A stretch of 64,000 nt of DNA from positions 124,001-188,000 of the forward strand of contig NZ_JRUD01000024.1 of the NCBI RefSeq assembly GCF_000802425.1, in the 5' to 3' direction. A program made the translations under genes and the position numbers. How positions within the stretch are numbered: the first letter of the stretch is position 1; each line of letters opens with the position of its first letter. Source of the DNA: Pseudomonas flexibilis (GTDB taxonomy: Bacteria; Pseudomonadota; Gammaproteobacteria; Pseudomonadales; Pseudomonadaceae). Of the stretch, positions 54,423 through 64,000 are shown piece after piece. A model generated the notes under the pieces. The model was not told where the DNA came from and made no database searches. It saw only the letters and a list, made by a program, of their open reading frames with translations.

Positions 54423-54589
54423 GGCGGCTAGTCCGAAGAGAGATGCGCGGCATTTTATCCTGCCTCGGCGGGGCTGGCGCTCTGATGTTATGTCACTGAA
54501 TGTCCGGGCATACGGGCCTACGGCACACCGGCGCGCGGCCCGGCATGCAGGGCCTGTATAATGCCCGCCCCCCACTCGGAGCCGCGCCC

Positions 54590-55786
54590 ATGTCCCTGCC
54601 CAGCCTACGCCTCAAAGCCAATGCCGAACGCCGTCTGCGCGCCGGCCACCTGTGGGTCTACAGCAACGAGGTGGACGTGTCGGCCACGCCGCTGAACGGC
54701 TTCCAGCCCGGCGACCAGGCGATCCTGGAAATGGCCAACGGCAAGCCGCTGGGCATCGTCGGCGTCAGCCCGAACAACCTGATCTGCGCGCGCCTGCTGT
54801 CGCGCGACACCGGCCACACGCTGGACAAGTCCCTGCTGGTGCACCGCATCCAGGTGGCCCTGAGCCTGCGCGAGCGGCTGTTCGAGCAGCCCTGCTACCG
54901 CCTGGTGTACGGCGACTCCGACTTCCTGCCCGGCCTGGTGGTGGATCGCTTCGGCGACCACCTGGTGGTGCAGCTGGCCAGTGCCACCATGGAACGCAAC
55001 AAGGACGCGGTGATCGAGGCGCTGGTGCAGGTGCTCAAGCCACGCGGCATCCTGTTCAAGAACGACTCCGCCGCCCGTGACGCCGAAGGCCTGGAGCGCT
55101 ACGTGGACACCGCCTTCGGCGTGGTGCCCGAGTGGGTCGACCTGGAAGAGAACGGCGTGAAGTTCCAGGCGCCGGTACTGGCCGGGCAGAAGACCGGCTG
55201 GTTCTACGATCACCGCCTGAACCGTGCCCGCCTGGCCGGCTACGTGAAGGGCAAGCGCGTGCTCGACCTGTTCAGCTACATCGGCGGCTGGGGCGTGCAG
55301 GCCGCCGCCTTCGGCGCCAGCGAGGTGTTCTGCGTGGACGCCTCGGCCTTCGCCCTGGACGGCGTGGAACGCAACGCCGCGCTGAACGGCGTGGCCGAAA
55401 AGGTCACCTGCGTGGAAGGCGACGTGTTCGCCGCCCTCAAGGAGCTCAAGGCCGCCGAGGAGCGCTTCGACGTGGTGGTCGCCGACCCGCCGGCGTTCAT
55501 CAAGCGCAAGAAGGACCTGAAGAACGGCGAGGCTGCCTACCGCCGCCTCAACGAGATGGCCATGCGCATGCTCAACAAGGACGGCATCCTGGTCAGCGCC
55601 AGCTGCTCCATGCACCTGCCCGAGGACGATCTGCAGAACATCCTGCTGCAGAGCGCCCGCCACCTGGACCGCAACATCCAACTGCTCGAGCGCGGTGCCC
55701 AGGGCCCGGACCATCCGGTGCATCCGGCCATCCCGGAAACCCGCTACATCAAGAGCCTGACCTGCCGGATCCTGCCCAACGCCTGA
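54590..55786 (+). CDS. rlmI: 23S rRNA m5C1962 methyltransferase RlmI
   Basis: A 398-aa SAM-dependent methyltransferase. The N-terminal PUA domain (about 1-75) has LRLKANAERRLRAGHLWVYSNEV. The Rossmann domain has LDLFSYIGGWGVQAAAFGAS (SAM site) and VVADPPAF, with catalytic Cys in SASCSMHL. The start ATG 54590 has GGAG 9 bases upstream, and TATAAT at 54557-54562 is a possible -10. A 9-bp GC hairpin (55801-55825) follows the stop. Confidence 0.94.
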   Translation: MSLPSLRLKANAERRLRAGHLWVYSNEVDVSATPLNGFQPGDQAILEMANGKPLGIVGVSPNNLICARLLSRDTGHTLDKSLLVHRIQVALSLRERLFEQPCYRLVYGDSDFLPGLVVDRFGDHLVVQLASATMERNKDAVIEALVQVLKPRGILFKNDSAARDAEGLERYVDTAFGVVPEWVDLEENGVKFQAPVLAGQKTGWFYDHRLNRARLAGYVKGKRVLDLFSYIGGWGVQAAAFGASEVFCVDASAFALDGVERNAALNGVAEKVTCVEGDVFAALKELKAAEERFDVVVADPPAFIKRKKDLKNGEAAYRRLNEMAMRMLNKDGILVSASCSMHLPEDDLQNILLQSARHLDRNIQLLERGAQGPDHPVHPAIPETRYIKSLTCRILPNA

Positions 55787-55800
55787 TCCACCCTGTCGCT

Positions 55801-55825
55801 GCGCCTCGGAGCGAGCCCGAGGCGC
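55801..55825 (+). terminator. GC-rich hairpin after rlmI
   Basis: gcgcctcgg/ccgaggcgc with a 7-base loop, 15 bases after the rlmI stop and without a T-tract. A second perfect 9-bp hairpin (ctgccggca/tgccggcag, 55865-55887) lies 20 bases before the potA-like start, inside its probable leader. Confidence 0.5.
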
Positions 55826-55907
55826 GCCGGCGTCGCTGGTCTAGTCTTAGCCGGAAACGGACCGCTGCCGGCACGGCTTGCCGGCAGCCTGAGGGCGATG
55901 ACGGATC

Positions 55908-57026
<1,119 letters not shown>

Positions 57027-57065
57027 CTACCCCCCACACGGCCTCCCGGCCAAGGAGTCACCGCA

Positions 57066-58136
57066 ATGGCTAGACCACCGAAACACCTGCCCCATCTGCT
57101 CCTGGCCGTGGCGCTCGCCGCCGGCAGCGGCGCCGCACTCGCCCAGGAATCGCTCACCGTGGTGTCCTGGGGCGGCGCCTACGGCGCGGCGCAGAAGAAG
57201 CACGTCATCGACCCGTACCAGAAGGAGACCGGCGTGCGCGTGCTGTTCGAGGACTACACGGGCGGCGTGGCCGAGATCAAGGCGCAGGTCGAGTCCGGCA
57301 ACATCCAGTGGGATGTGGTCGACTTCGAGGTCATCGACCTGGAGCGCGCCTGCTCCGAGGGCCTGCTGGAGGACATTCCGCGCGACATCCTGCCGCCCGG
57401 CGTCGATGGCACGCCGGCCGCCCAGGATTTCATCCCCGAGGCTTTGGCCAGCGAATGCGCGGTCGGCAACATTGTCTGGTCGGTGGTGTTCGCCTACAAC
57501 GAGCGCACCATCGGCGGCGCCAAGCCGGCCAGCCTGGAGGATTTCTTCGACACCGCGAAGATTCCCGGCAAGCGCGCGCTGCGCAAGCGCCCGCAGGTCA
57601 ACCTGGAGTGGGCGCTGATGGCCGACGGCGTGGCGCCCGAGGATGTTTACGAGGTGCTGGCGACCGCCGAGGGCCAGCAGCGCGCCTTCGACAAGCTGAA
57701 CAGCATCCGCAACGATCTGGTGTGGTTCGACTCCTGGTCGCAGGCGCCGCAACTGCTCAACGACGGCGGCGCGGTGCTGGTGCAGTCGGCCAACGGGCGC
57801 TTCTACGACGCCATCCGCCAGGAGAACAAGCCGTTCGTGATCGTCTGGGACGGCCATGTCTACGACCTGGACGCCTGGGCCATCGTCAAAGGCTCGCCGA
57901 AGAAGGAACTGGCGCTGAAGTTCATCGCCTATGCCACCGGCTCCAAGCCGCTGGCCGGCATGCCCGACGTGGCGTACGGCCCGACCCGCAAATCCTCCAT
58001 GCCACTGGCCGACCAGAGCGCCACCCCGCACCTGCCGACCGCGCACCTGGACCAGGGCATCCAGGCCGGCTCCGAGTTCTGGGCCGACTACGGCGAATCG
58101 CTGGGCGAGAAGTTCAACGAGTGGTTGTTGCGCTGA
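57066..58136 (+). CDS. Polyamine-type ABC importer periplasmic binding protein (PotD-like)
   Basis: A 356-aa extracellular solute-binding protein, family 1/PotD-like. The signal peptide ends ALAQ/ES; the mature part begins LTVVSWGGAYGAAQ, typical of this subgroup. Aromatic and acidic residues of a polyamine-like pocket (WDVVDFEV, VWSVVFAYNE, VWFDSWSQ) are visible, but exact ligand residues cannot be fixed. AAGGAG precedes the ATG. It lies between the ATPase and the permease genes. Confidence 0.9.
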   Translation: MARPPKHLPHLLLAVALAAGSGAALAQESLTVVSWGGAYGAAQKKHVIDPYQKETGVRVLFEDYTGGVAEIKAQVESGNIQWDVVDFEVIDLERACSEGLLEDIPRDILPPGVDGTPAAQDFIPEALASECAVGNIVWSVVFAYNERTIGGAKPASLEDFFDTAKIPGKRALRKRPQVNLEWALMADGVAPEDVYEVLATAEGQQRAFDKLNSIRNDLVWFDSWSQAPQLLNDGGAVLVQSANGRFYDAIRQENKPFVIVWDGHVYDLDAWAIVKGSPKKELALKFIAYATGSKPLAGMPDVAYGPTRKSSMPLADQSATPHLPTAHLDQGIQAGSEFWADYGESLGEKFNEWLLR

Positions 58137-58179
58137 ACCGTGCCGGCCTCGCCGCCTGCGGCGGGGCCAGGGAGACGCC

Positions 58180-59433
58180 ATGCCCAGTCGTAGCGCGCTA
58201 CTGCATGCCCTGACCGCCGGCGAAGCCCGCCAGGCCGCCGTCGTGCGCCGCCGCAAGCGGCTGCTGGCGCTGGCCTTCGTGCTGCCGCTGCTGCTGTTCA
58301 TCCTGCTCAGCTTCGTGGTGCCCATCGGCAGCATGCTGTGGCGCAGCCTGTACCACCCGGCGGTGGCGGAGATGATTCCGCACACCCTGGTCGAACTGCG
58401 CCAGTGGGATGGCCAGGGCCTGCCCGGCGAGCCGGCGTTGCAACGGTTCGTCGAGGAGTTGTACGCGCTGAACCGCGAGCGCCAGTCCGGGCGCCTGGCC
58501 GAGGAGTTCAACCGCGCCTATGCCGGCATGTCCAGCGTGGTGAAGAGCACCGCGCGGCGCCTCGGCCGGCTGGATGAGCCGGCGCTGGCCACGGAGGGCG
58601 TGGCCACGCTGCTGGACAGCCACGCCAACTGGCGCAAGCCGGAACTGTGGCGGGCCATCGAGCGGGCCGGCCGCGTCTACACCTATGACTACTACCTGAC
58701 CGCGCTGGACCTGGAAGTGGACGCCGAACAGGGCCTGCGGGTCCGTCAGGACACGCAGATCTACCTGCAGCTGTACGCCAAGACCCTCAAGCTGGCGCTG
58801 GTCATCACCCTGCTCTGCGCGCTGCTCGGCTACCCGCTGGCCTACTACCTGGCGAGCCTGCCCGAGCACCGCGCCAACCTGCTGCTGGTCCTGGTGCTGC
58901 TGCCGTTCTGGACCTCGCTGCTGGTGCGCACCACCGCCTGGATCGCGTTGCTGCAGACCAATGGGGTGATCAACACGCTGCTGACCGGCAGCGGGCTGCT
59001 CGACCAGCCTCTGGAAATGCTCTACACCTCGTTCGCCACCGTGGTGGCCATGACCCACATCCTGCTGCCGTTCATGATCCTGCCGCTGTACAGCGTGATG
59101 CGCGGCATCGACCCCAGCTACCTGCGCGCCGCCCTGTCGCTGGGCGCCCGGCCGTTGCCGGCGTTCGCACGCATCTACTTCCCGATGACCCTGCCGGGGC
59201 TGAGCGCCGGCACGCTGCTGGTGTTCATCATCTCGGTGGGCTACTACATCACCCCGGCACTGGTCGGTGGCACCGACGGGCAGATGATCAGCAACATCAT
59301 CGCCTTCCACATGCAGCGCTCGAACAACTGGGAGCTGGCCGCCGCGCTGGGCTCGCTGCTGCTGGCGCTGATCCTGCTGCTCTACTGGCTGTACGACCGC
59401 CTGGTCGGCGCCGGCAACATACGACTGGGGTAG
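58180..59433 (+). CDS. Polyamine-type ABC permease (PotB-like) with large periplasmic insert
   Basis: A 417-aa permease. TM1 is at about residues 28-50 and TM2 at about 203-225, so some 150 residues lie between them, where classic PotB (about 285 aa) has a short loop. The insert is charged and helical with no motif recognised. The following core has five helices and the EAA loop near residue 310 (RAALSLGARPLPAF). The start ATG 58180 follows AGGGAG. Three bases separate it from the next permease gene. Confidence 0.92.
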   Translation: MPSRSALLHALTAGEARQAAVVRRRKRLLALAFVLPLLLFILLSFVVPIGSMLWRSLYHPAVAEMIPHTLVELRQWDGQGLPGEPALQRFVEELYALNRERQSGRLAEEFNRAYAGMSSVVKSTARRLGRLDEPALATEGVATLLDSHANWRKPELWRAIERAGRVYTYDYYLTALDLEVDAEQGLRVRQDTQIYLQLYAKTLKLALVITLLCALLGYPLAYYLASLPEHRANLLLVLVLLPFWTSLLVRTTAWIALLQTNGVINTLLTGSGLLDQPLEMLYTSFATVVAMTHILLPFMILPLYSVMRGIDPSYLRAALSLGARPLPAFARIYFPMTLPGLSAGTLLVFIISVGYYITPALVGGTDGQMISNIIAFHMQRSNNWELAAALGSLLLALILLLYWLYDRLVGAGNIRLG

Positions 59434-59436
59434 CGC

Positions 59437-60291
59437 ATGGCGAGCACACCCGCGTACTACGGTTTCTGGCATCACCTGGGGCGTCTGCTGCTGAGACTCG
59501 GCGCCTGGCTGGTGCTGCTGTTCCTGATCCTGCCGATCCTGGTGATCGTGCCGCTGTCGTTCAACGTCGAGCCGTTCTTCAGCTTCACCGAAGGCATGCT
59601 CACCCTGCAGCCGGAGGCCTACTCGCTGCGCTGGTACGAGCAGGTGTTCAGCGATCCGCGCTGGCGCCTGGCGATCAGGAACAGCTTCATCATCGGCCTC
59701 TTCGCCACGGCGTTGGCCACCGTGCTGGGCACCTGTGCGGCGCTCGGCTTGGCGCGCGCCGACATGCCGATGCGCCGGCTGATCACTGCCCTGCTGCTCT
59801 CGCCGATGATAGTGCCGCTGATCATCACCGCCGCCGGCATGTTCTTCTTCTATTCCAGCCTGGGCCTGGCCGGCACCCACCTGGGGGTGATCCTTGCGCA
59901 TGCCGCGCTGGGCACGCCGTTCGTGGTGATCACCGTGACCGCCGCGCTGACCGGCTTCGACTACAGCCTGGCGCGCGCCGCGCTGGGCCTGGGCGCCACG
60001 CCGTGGCGCATGTTCTTCGACATCATCGTGCCGCTGATCCGGCCCGGAGTGATCAGCGGCGCGCTGTTCGCCTTCATCACCTCGTTCGATGAGGTGGTGG
60101 TCATCCTGTTCCTCGCCGGGCCGCAGCAGCGCACCATTCCGCGGCAGATGTTCTCGGGGCTGCGCGAGCAGATCAATCCGAGCATTCTGGCCATCGCCAC
60201 CCTGCTGATCCTGTTCTCCATCGCCCTGCTGGTGACCATAGAGCTGCTGCGCCGGCGCGCCGCGCGCCTGCGCCTGGCCCCCGCCGACTGA
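59437..60291 (+). CDS. Polyamine-type ABC permease (PotC-like)
   Basis: A 284-aa permease of normal size with six helices: TM1 at about residues 20-42, and an EAA loop near 180-200 (ARAALGLGATPWRMFFDIIVP). It pairs with the PotB-like protein to form the channel. It is last in the operon; no clear terminator was recognised in the 244 bases that follow. Confidence 0.93.
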   Translation: MASTPAYYGFWHHLGRLLLRLGAWLVLLFLILPILVIVPLSFNVEPFFSFTEGMLTLQPEAYSLRWYEQVFSDPRWRLAIRNSFIIGLFATALATVLGTCAALGLARADMPMRRLITALLLSPMIVPLIITAAGMFFFYSSLGLAGTHLGVILAHAALGTPFVVITVTAALTGFDYSLARAALGLGATPWRMFFDIIVPLIRPGVISGALFAFITSFDEVVVILFLAGPQQRTIPRQMFSGLREQINPSILAIATLLILFSIALLVTIELLRRRAARLRLAPAD

Positions 60292-60334
60292 CCGGGCGGC
60301 GCTCAGTGGCTTCCGCCCGCGCGGTGCATGGGCT

Positions 60335-60340
60335 TAGAAT
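60335..60340 (+). promoter_or_regulatory. Candidate -10 element upstream of ilvD
   Basis: TAGAAT in the 244-base gap before ilvD, with a poor -35 (ttccgc, 17-base spacing). It would give a leader of about 190 bases. No branched-chain attenuator peptide was recognised in this leader. Confidence 0.3.
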
Positions 60341-60535
60341 CCCGGGCATCCTGTCCATCCAGGCGGACCCGTGAGCCCGCGTGGCCCGGTCGGCGGCGAT
60401 CCCGCTCGACCACCAGGCCCCCCGTCCTCGGCAACTCGTCACCGTTGATTGCCCTTCGGCGCCTGTCGCGCTCACCCTACGCAGAACAATGCGGCCAGCC
60501 GTGCCGCGCCGATTAGCCTTCAGCAGGACCCCGTC

Positions 60536-62374
60536 ATGCCCGATTACCGCTCGAAAACCTCCACCCACGGCCGCAACATGGCCGGCGCCCGCGCCCTGTG
60601 GCGCGCCACCGGGATGAAGGACGAAGACTTCAAGAAGCCGATCATCGCCATCGCCAACTCCTTCACCCAGTTCGTGCCCGGCCACGTGCACCTGAAGGAC
60701 CTGGGCCAGCTGGTCGCCCGCGAGATCGAGAAGGCCGGCGGCGTGGCCAAGGAATTCAACACCATTGCCGTGGACGACGGCATCGCCATGGGCCACGACG
60801 GCATGCTGTATTCGCTGCCCAGCCGCGAAATCATCGCCGACTCCGTGGAATACATGGTCAACGCCCACTGCGCCGACGCGCTGGTGTGCATCTCCAACTG
60901 CGACAAGATCACCCCCGGCATGCTGATGGCCGCCCTGCGCCTGAACATTCCGGTGGTGTTTGTCTCCGGCGGCCCGATGGAAGCCGGCAAGACCAAGCTG
61001 TCCGCCCACGGCCTGGACCTGGTGGACGCCATGGTGGTCGCCGCCGACAGCTCCTGCTCCGACGAGAAGGTCGCCGAGTACGAGCGCAGCGCCTGCCCCA
61101 CCTGCGGCAGTTGCTCGGGCATGTTCACCGCCAACTCCATGAACTGCCTGGCCGAAGCCCTGGGCCTGGCCCTGCCGGGCAACGGCTCCACCCTGGCCAC
61201 CCACGCCGACCGCGAGCAGCTGTTCCTGCGCGCCGGCCGCCTGATCGTCGAGCTGTGCCAGCGCTACTACGGCGAGGGCGACGAATCGGCCCTGCCGCGC
61301 TCGATCGCCAACTTCAAGGCCTTCGAGAACGCCATGACCCTGGACATCGCCATGGGCGGTTCCACCAACACCATCCTGCACCTGCTGGCCGCCGCCCAGG
61401 AGGCGGATGTAGCGTTCGACCTGCGCGACATCGACCGTCTGTCCCGCCGTGTGCCGCAGCTGTGCAAGGTGGCGCCGAACATCCAGAAGTACCACATGGA
61501 AGACGTGCACCGCGCCGGCGGCATCTTCTCCATCCTCGGCGAGCTGGCCCGTGGCGGCCTGCTGCACACCCACGTGCCGACCGTGCACAGCAAGACCATG
61601 GCCGAGGGCATCGCCCAGTGGGACATCACCCAGACCAGTGACCCGGCCGTGCACGAGTTCTTCAAGGCCGGTCCGGCCGGCATCCCGACCCAGACCGCGT
61701 TCAGCCAGAACACCCGCTGGCCGAGCCTCGACCTGGACCGCGCCGAAGGCTGCATCCGCTCCGTGGCGCACGCCTATTCCACCGAAGGTGGCCTGGCCGT
61801 GCTGTACGGCAACATCGCCCTGGACGGCTGCGTGGTGAAAACCGCCGGCGTGGACGAATCCATCCACGTGTTCGAAGGCACCGCCAAGGTGTTCGAAAGC
61901 CAGGATGCCGCCGTGAAGGGCATCCTCGGCGACGAAGTGAAGGCCGGCGACGTGGTGATCATCCGCTACGAAGGCCCGAAGGGCGGCCCGGGCATGCAGG
62001 AAATGCTCTACCCGACCAGCTACCTGAAATCCAAGGGCCTGGGCAAGGACTGCGCCCTGCTCACCGACGGCCGCTTCTCCGGCGGCACCTCGGGCCTGTC
62101 CATCGGCCACGCCTCGCCGGAAGCCGCGTCCGGCGGCGCCATCGGCCTGATTAAGGACGGCGACAAGATCCTCATCGACATCCCGCAGCGCAGCATCAAC
62201 CTGCTGGTGTCCGATGACGAGCTGGCTGCCCGCCGCGCCGAGCAGGACAAGAAGGGCTGGAAGCCCGCCCAGCCGCGTGCCCGCAAGGTATCCACCGCCC
62301 TCAAGGCCTATGCCCTGCTGGCCACCAGCGCCGACAAGGGCGCGGTGCGCAACAAGGCCATGCTGGAAGGCTGA
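60536..62374 (+). CDS. ilvD: Dihydroxy-acid dehydratase
   Basis: A 612-aa iron-sulfur dehydratase of the valine, isoleucine and pantothenate pathways, converting 2,3-dihydroxy acids to 2-keto acids. Cluster cysteines are in [15 protein letters not shown] and [39 protein letters not shown] is the C-terminal signature. Length is close to E. coli IlvD (616 aa). AGGA lies 8 bases before the ATG. It is a single gene closed by a clear hairpin. Confidence 0.97.
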   Translation: MPDYRSKTSTHGRNMAGARALWRATGMKDEDFKKPIIAIANSFTQFVPGHVHLKDLGQLVAREIEKAGGVAKEFNTIAVDDGIAMGHDGMLYSLPSREIIADSVEYMVNAHCADALVCISNCDKITPGMLMAALRLNIPVVFVSGGPMEAGKTKLSAHGLDLVDAMVVAADSSCSDEKVAEYERSACPTCGSCSGMFTANSMNCLAEALGLALPGNGSTLATHADREQLFLRAGRLIVELCQRYYGEGDESALPRSIANFKAFENAMTLDIAMGGSTNTILHLLAAAQEADVAFDLRDIDRLSRRVPQLCKVAPNIQKYHMEDVHRAGGIFSILGELARGGLLHTHVPTVHSKTMAEGIAQWDITQTSDPAVHEFFKAGPAGIPTQTAFSQNTRWPSLDLDRAEGCIRSVAHAYSTEGGLAVLYGNIALDGCVVKTAGVDESIHVFEGTAKVFESQDAAVKGILGDEVKAGDVVIIRYEGPKGGPGMQEMLYPTSYLKSKGLGKDCALLTDGRFSGGTSGLSIGHASPEAASGGAIGLIKDGDKILIDIPQRSINLLVSDDELAARRAEQDKKGWKPAQPRARKVSTALKAYALLATSADKGAVRNKAMLEG

Positions 62375-62391
62375 TCGCCCCGCGTGAATCA

Positions 62392-62425
62392 ACGAGCCCG
62401 GCCCATGATGCCGGGCTCGTCGTTT
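62392..62425 (+). terminator. Terminator of ilvD
   Basis: A perfect 11-bp stem acgagcccggc/gccgggctcgt with a 7-base loop, followed by cgttta. It starts 17 bases after the ilvD stop. Confidence 0.82.
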
Positions 62426-62478
62426 AGACCTACCCCAACCCTTGTCCCTGCCATGGTTTCCAGAGGATGCAACCGCGC

Positions 62479-64000
62479 ATGAAGGCCTCGCCCGTTGATT
62501 TCAGTGCTCTGCCGTATGCCCTGCAGACTATGCTGTTCGTCCTGGCGCCTTCTGTGCCGGGTCAGACCAAGACAGCCCTGATCAGGCAGTTGCGCGCCCT
62601 GGATATTCGCGTCACGGGCACGCGCCTGGTGGACAGCGGCAACTTCGAGGAACTGGCCCATGAGTTGCAGGCCACCGGCTGGATAACCCGCGAGCAGCAC
62701 AACAGGCAGTCGTTGCTCTGCCTGGCGCCCCAGCAGCGGCATCTGGTGTTCCTGCACCTGCTTGAGTCGCCGGATCGTTTCAGGGTCCTCGCCTCGCACC
62801 TGGATCAGTTGGGCGAACTCGACCCCTGGGTAAGGCCCGGCCGAGGCCGGCTCTTGCAGGAGACCTGGCTGGCCATCGCCGCCGATGATGGCGAGTACCT
62901 GGAACAGGCCCTTGATCGACTTAATGAGTTCGTGCCGCTTCCGTCCCTTCTGCCGCAGCACCCGCTGGAGCACATGCTTCACGACGAGGCGGGGCGCATC
63001 CTGTTCGAGCGCCTGTCGCTGCCGGTTCGCCAATTGCTGTTGGCGGATCACCTGCTGACGACTTCCCTGCTTTCGGCGCCGGCCGGACCGAGCTATCCAC
63101 TGGCGCGGCAGGCCCTGCAACAGCACACCTCGCCGATGCTTGCCCTGCAGGTGCTGCTCCAGGCTTTGTGGCGCGGTGACCGCCAGGCCATCACCGATCT
63201 GGCGCAAGACAGCCAGGGATTGATGCCGCGCGTCGTCAGCCTGTTCGCCGACGGGCAACTGAGCGAGATGCTCGGCGTTCTCCGCGCCTGGATCGCCGAG
63301 ACGCGCAAACAAAGCAAGAAGCGCAAGATTGAGCTGCCCTCGACCCTCAATGCGTTCTACTGCCTGGCACTGATCGGCGAAAACGATCCGGCCCAGTATC
63401 CGGCGCTCAGGCAGGCGCTGCAGGTGGGTGAAAAACACGGCTACGGGATGGCCTATGGCCCGCTGCTGGGCGTTCTCGATCGGCTGCAAGGCATGCGCCA
63501 GGTGCGGCGGGTGGTTCTCCCCCGCCTGTCCCCGGGCCTGGATGGCCTGATGCTGGGGTTGGCGCTGTACTGGCTGGATGAGCCGGACGCCGGGCAGGAG
63601 GCCTGGAAAACCACCCTGCAACAGCACGCCCGGCAGTTGGAACAGAACGGCTACCACTGGCTGGCGGGCGAATTCGATGCCTTGATCAGCAGGCAATTCG
63701 GGGGCGCGGCTCCGCAAGGTACCGGTGACGCCACGCCCCTGGTGGATCTGTTCCAGCGCCAGGAGCGCTGGCAACTGGCGCTCAACGCCCTGAGCAAAAT
63801 TCGCGCTTCGAACGCCGCGCCCGTCCAAGCGGCCAGCAAGAGTTCGCGCCTGGCCTGGCTGATCGGCATGGATCGTTACATGGGCCCGCACCTGGAGCCT
63901 CGCGAGCAGAAGCTCGGCGCCAAGGGGCAGTGGAGCAAGGGGCGTCCAATCGCCCTCAAGCGCTTGCTCGAAGACGGCGACAGCCTGGACTTTCTCTGCG
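62479..64000 (+). CDS. Large protein of unknown type, N-terminal 507 residues (cut by window edge)
   Basis: The frame is open from ATG 62479 (GAGG about 12 bases upstream; ATG 62467 is in frame but too close to it) to the window end. No signal peptide or membrane helix. The sequence is helical, Leu/Gln-rich, with repeat-like segments, and contains WLIGMDRYMGPHLEPREQK followed by AKGQWSKGRPIALKRLLE. I associate that block with the region preceding the helicase core of large pseudomonad SNF2/DEAD-box-type proteins, but no Walker motif is visible here, so this is a weak suggestion. Confidence 0.7.
   Translation, partial: MKASPVDFSALPYALQTMLFVLAPSVPGQTKTALIRQLRALDIRVTGTRLVDSGNFEELAHELQATGWITREQHNRQSLLCLAPQQRHLVFLHLLESPDRFRVLASHLDQLGELDPWVRPGRGRLLQETWLAIAADDGEYLEQALDRLNEFVPLPSLLPQHPLEHMLHDEAGRILFERLSLPVRQLLLADHLLTTSLLSAPAGPSYPLARQALQQHTSPMLALQVLLQALWRGDRQAITDLAQDSQGLMPRVVSLFADGQLSEMLGVLRAWIAETRKQSKKRKIELPSTLNAFYCLALIGENDPAQYPALRQALQVGEKHGYGMAYGPLLGVLDRLQGMRQVRRVVLPRLSPGLDGLMLGLALYWLDEPDAGQEAWKTTLQQHARQLEQNGYHWLAGEFDALISRQFGGAAPQGTGDATPLVDLFQRQERWQLALNALSKIRASNAAPVQAASKSSRLAWLIGMDRYMGPHLEPREQKLGAKGQWSKGRPIALKRLLEDGDSLDFLC

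Noticed and set aside
60371-60449. Short GTG-started ORF in the ilvD leader as an attenuator peptide
   Set aside because: It contains no Ile or Leu codons and only one Val (beyond the start), and no alternative hairpin pair was recognised, so it does not resemble an ilv attenuator.

Overview
The window is GC-rich (well over 60 percent by eye), almost fully coding chromosomal DNA from a gammaproteobacterium, very probably a Pseudomonas outside the P. aeruginosa species. The evidence is gene content and order. From memory of the PAO1 map, blocks here match PA0062-PA0069, PA0101-PA0102, PA0105-PA0114 (aa3 oxidase operon), PA5505-PA5487 (metNIQ, znu/zur, nrdJ, thrB, polA, engB, cytochrome c4, dsbA, diguanylate cyclase), and the mutM, potABCD-like and ilvD neighbourhoods, but joined in a different order. 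No tRNA, rRNA, insertion sequence, prophage, CRISPR array or toxin-antitoxin pair was seen.

Layout. 1-9.1 kb: two small lipoproteins, a lipoprotein aminopeptidase, a HAD phosphatase, a gamma-carbonic anhydrase, oligopeptidase A with its zinc-ribbon partner, an AraC regulator divergent from a 10-TM transporter, and a radical SAM protein behind a near-perfect LexA box. 9.2-18.4 kb: a beta-carbonic anhydrase, then the aa3 cytochrome c oxidase operon with its copper (Cox11, SCO, a SCO-like protein), haem A (CtaA, CtaB) and SURF1 assembly factors. 18.5-24.1 kb: a second haem-copper oxidase cluster (CopD/HemJ-like protein, DUF2231 protein, CuA/cytochrome c subunit II lipoprotein, fused subunit I-III, small membrane protein, CtaG_caa3). 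Its subunit I has Gln in place of the K-channel Lys. 24.1-32.8 kb: the methionine importer metNIQ, a HPII-type catalase, a lipoprotein, and the zinc uptake locus znuBC-zur/znuA with a Zur-box-like palindrome.

32.8-46.2 kb: the split B12-dependent ribonucleotide reductase nrdJa-nrdJb, a ZIP metal transporter, thrB, a DUF2782 protein, polA (proofreading-site residues replaced), a Spot42-position sRNA that looks like ErsA with an AlgU-type promoter, engB, cytochrome c4, dsbA, an endonuclease/phosphatase-fold protein and a diguanylate cyclase. 46.2-62.4 kb: a thioesterase, a gamma-glutamylpolyamine synthetase-like enzyme with a class III aminotransferase, a Na/Pi cotransporter, an acyltransferase, mutM, an HDOD protein, rlmI, a spermidine/putrescine-type ABC importer and ilvD. 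The window ends inside an unidentified large ORF.

The main functional themes are aerobic respiration with two complete CuA-type oxidases and their maturation machinery, metal and methionine import, DNA precursor synthesis and repair, and polyamine handling. No wholly new system was found. The most noteworthy observations are the apparent loss of the PolA 3'-5' exonuclease site, the K-channel substitution in the second oxidase, a SCO-like protein without its copper histidine, and a 13-copy in-frame hexanucleotide repeat in znuA.
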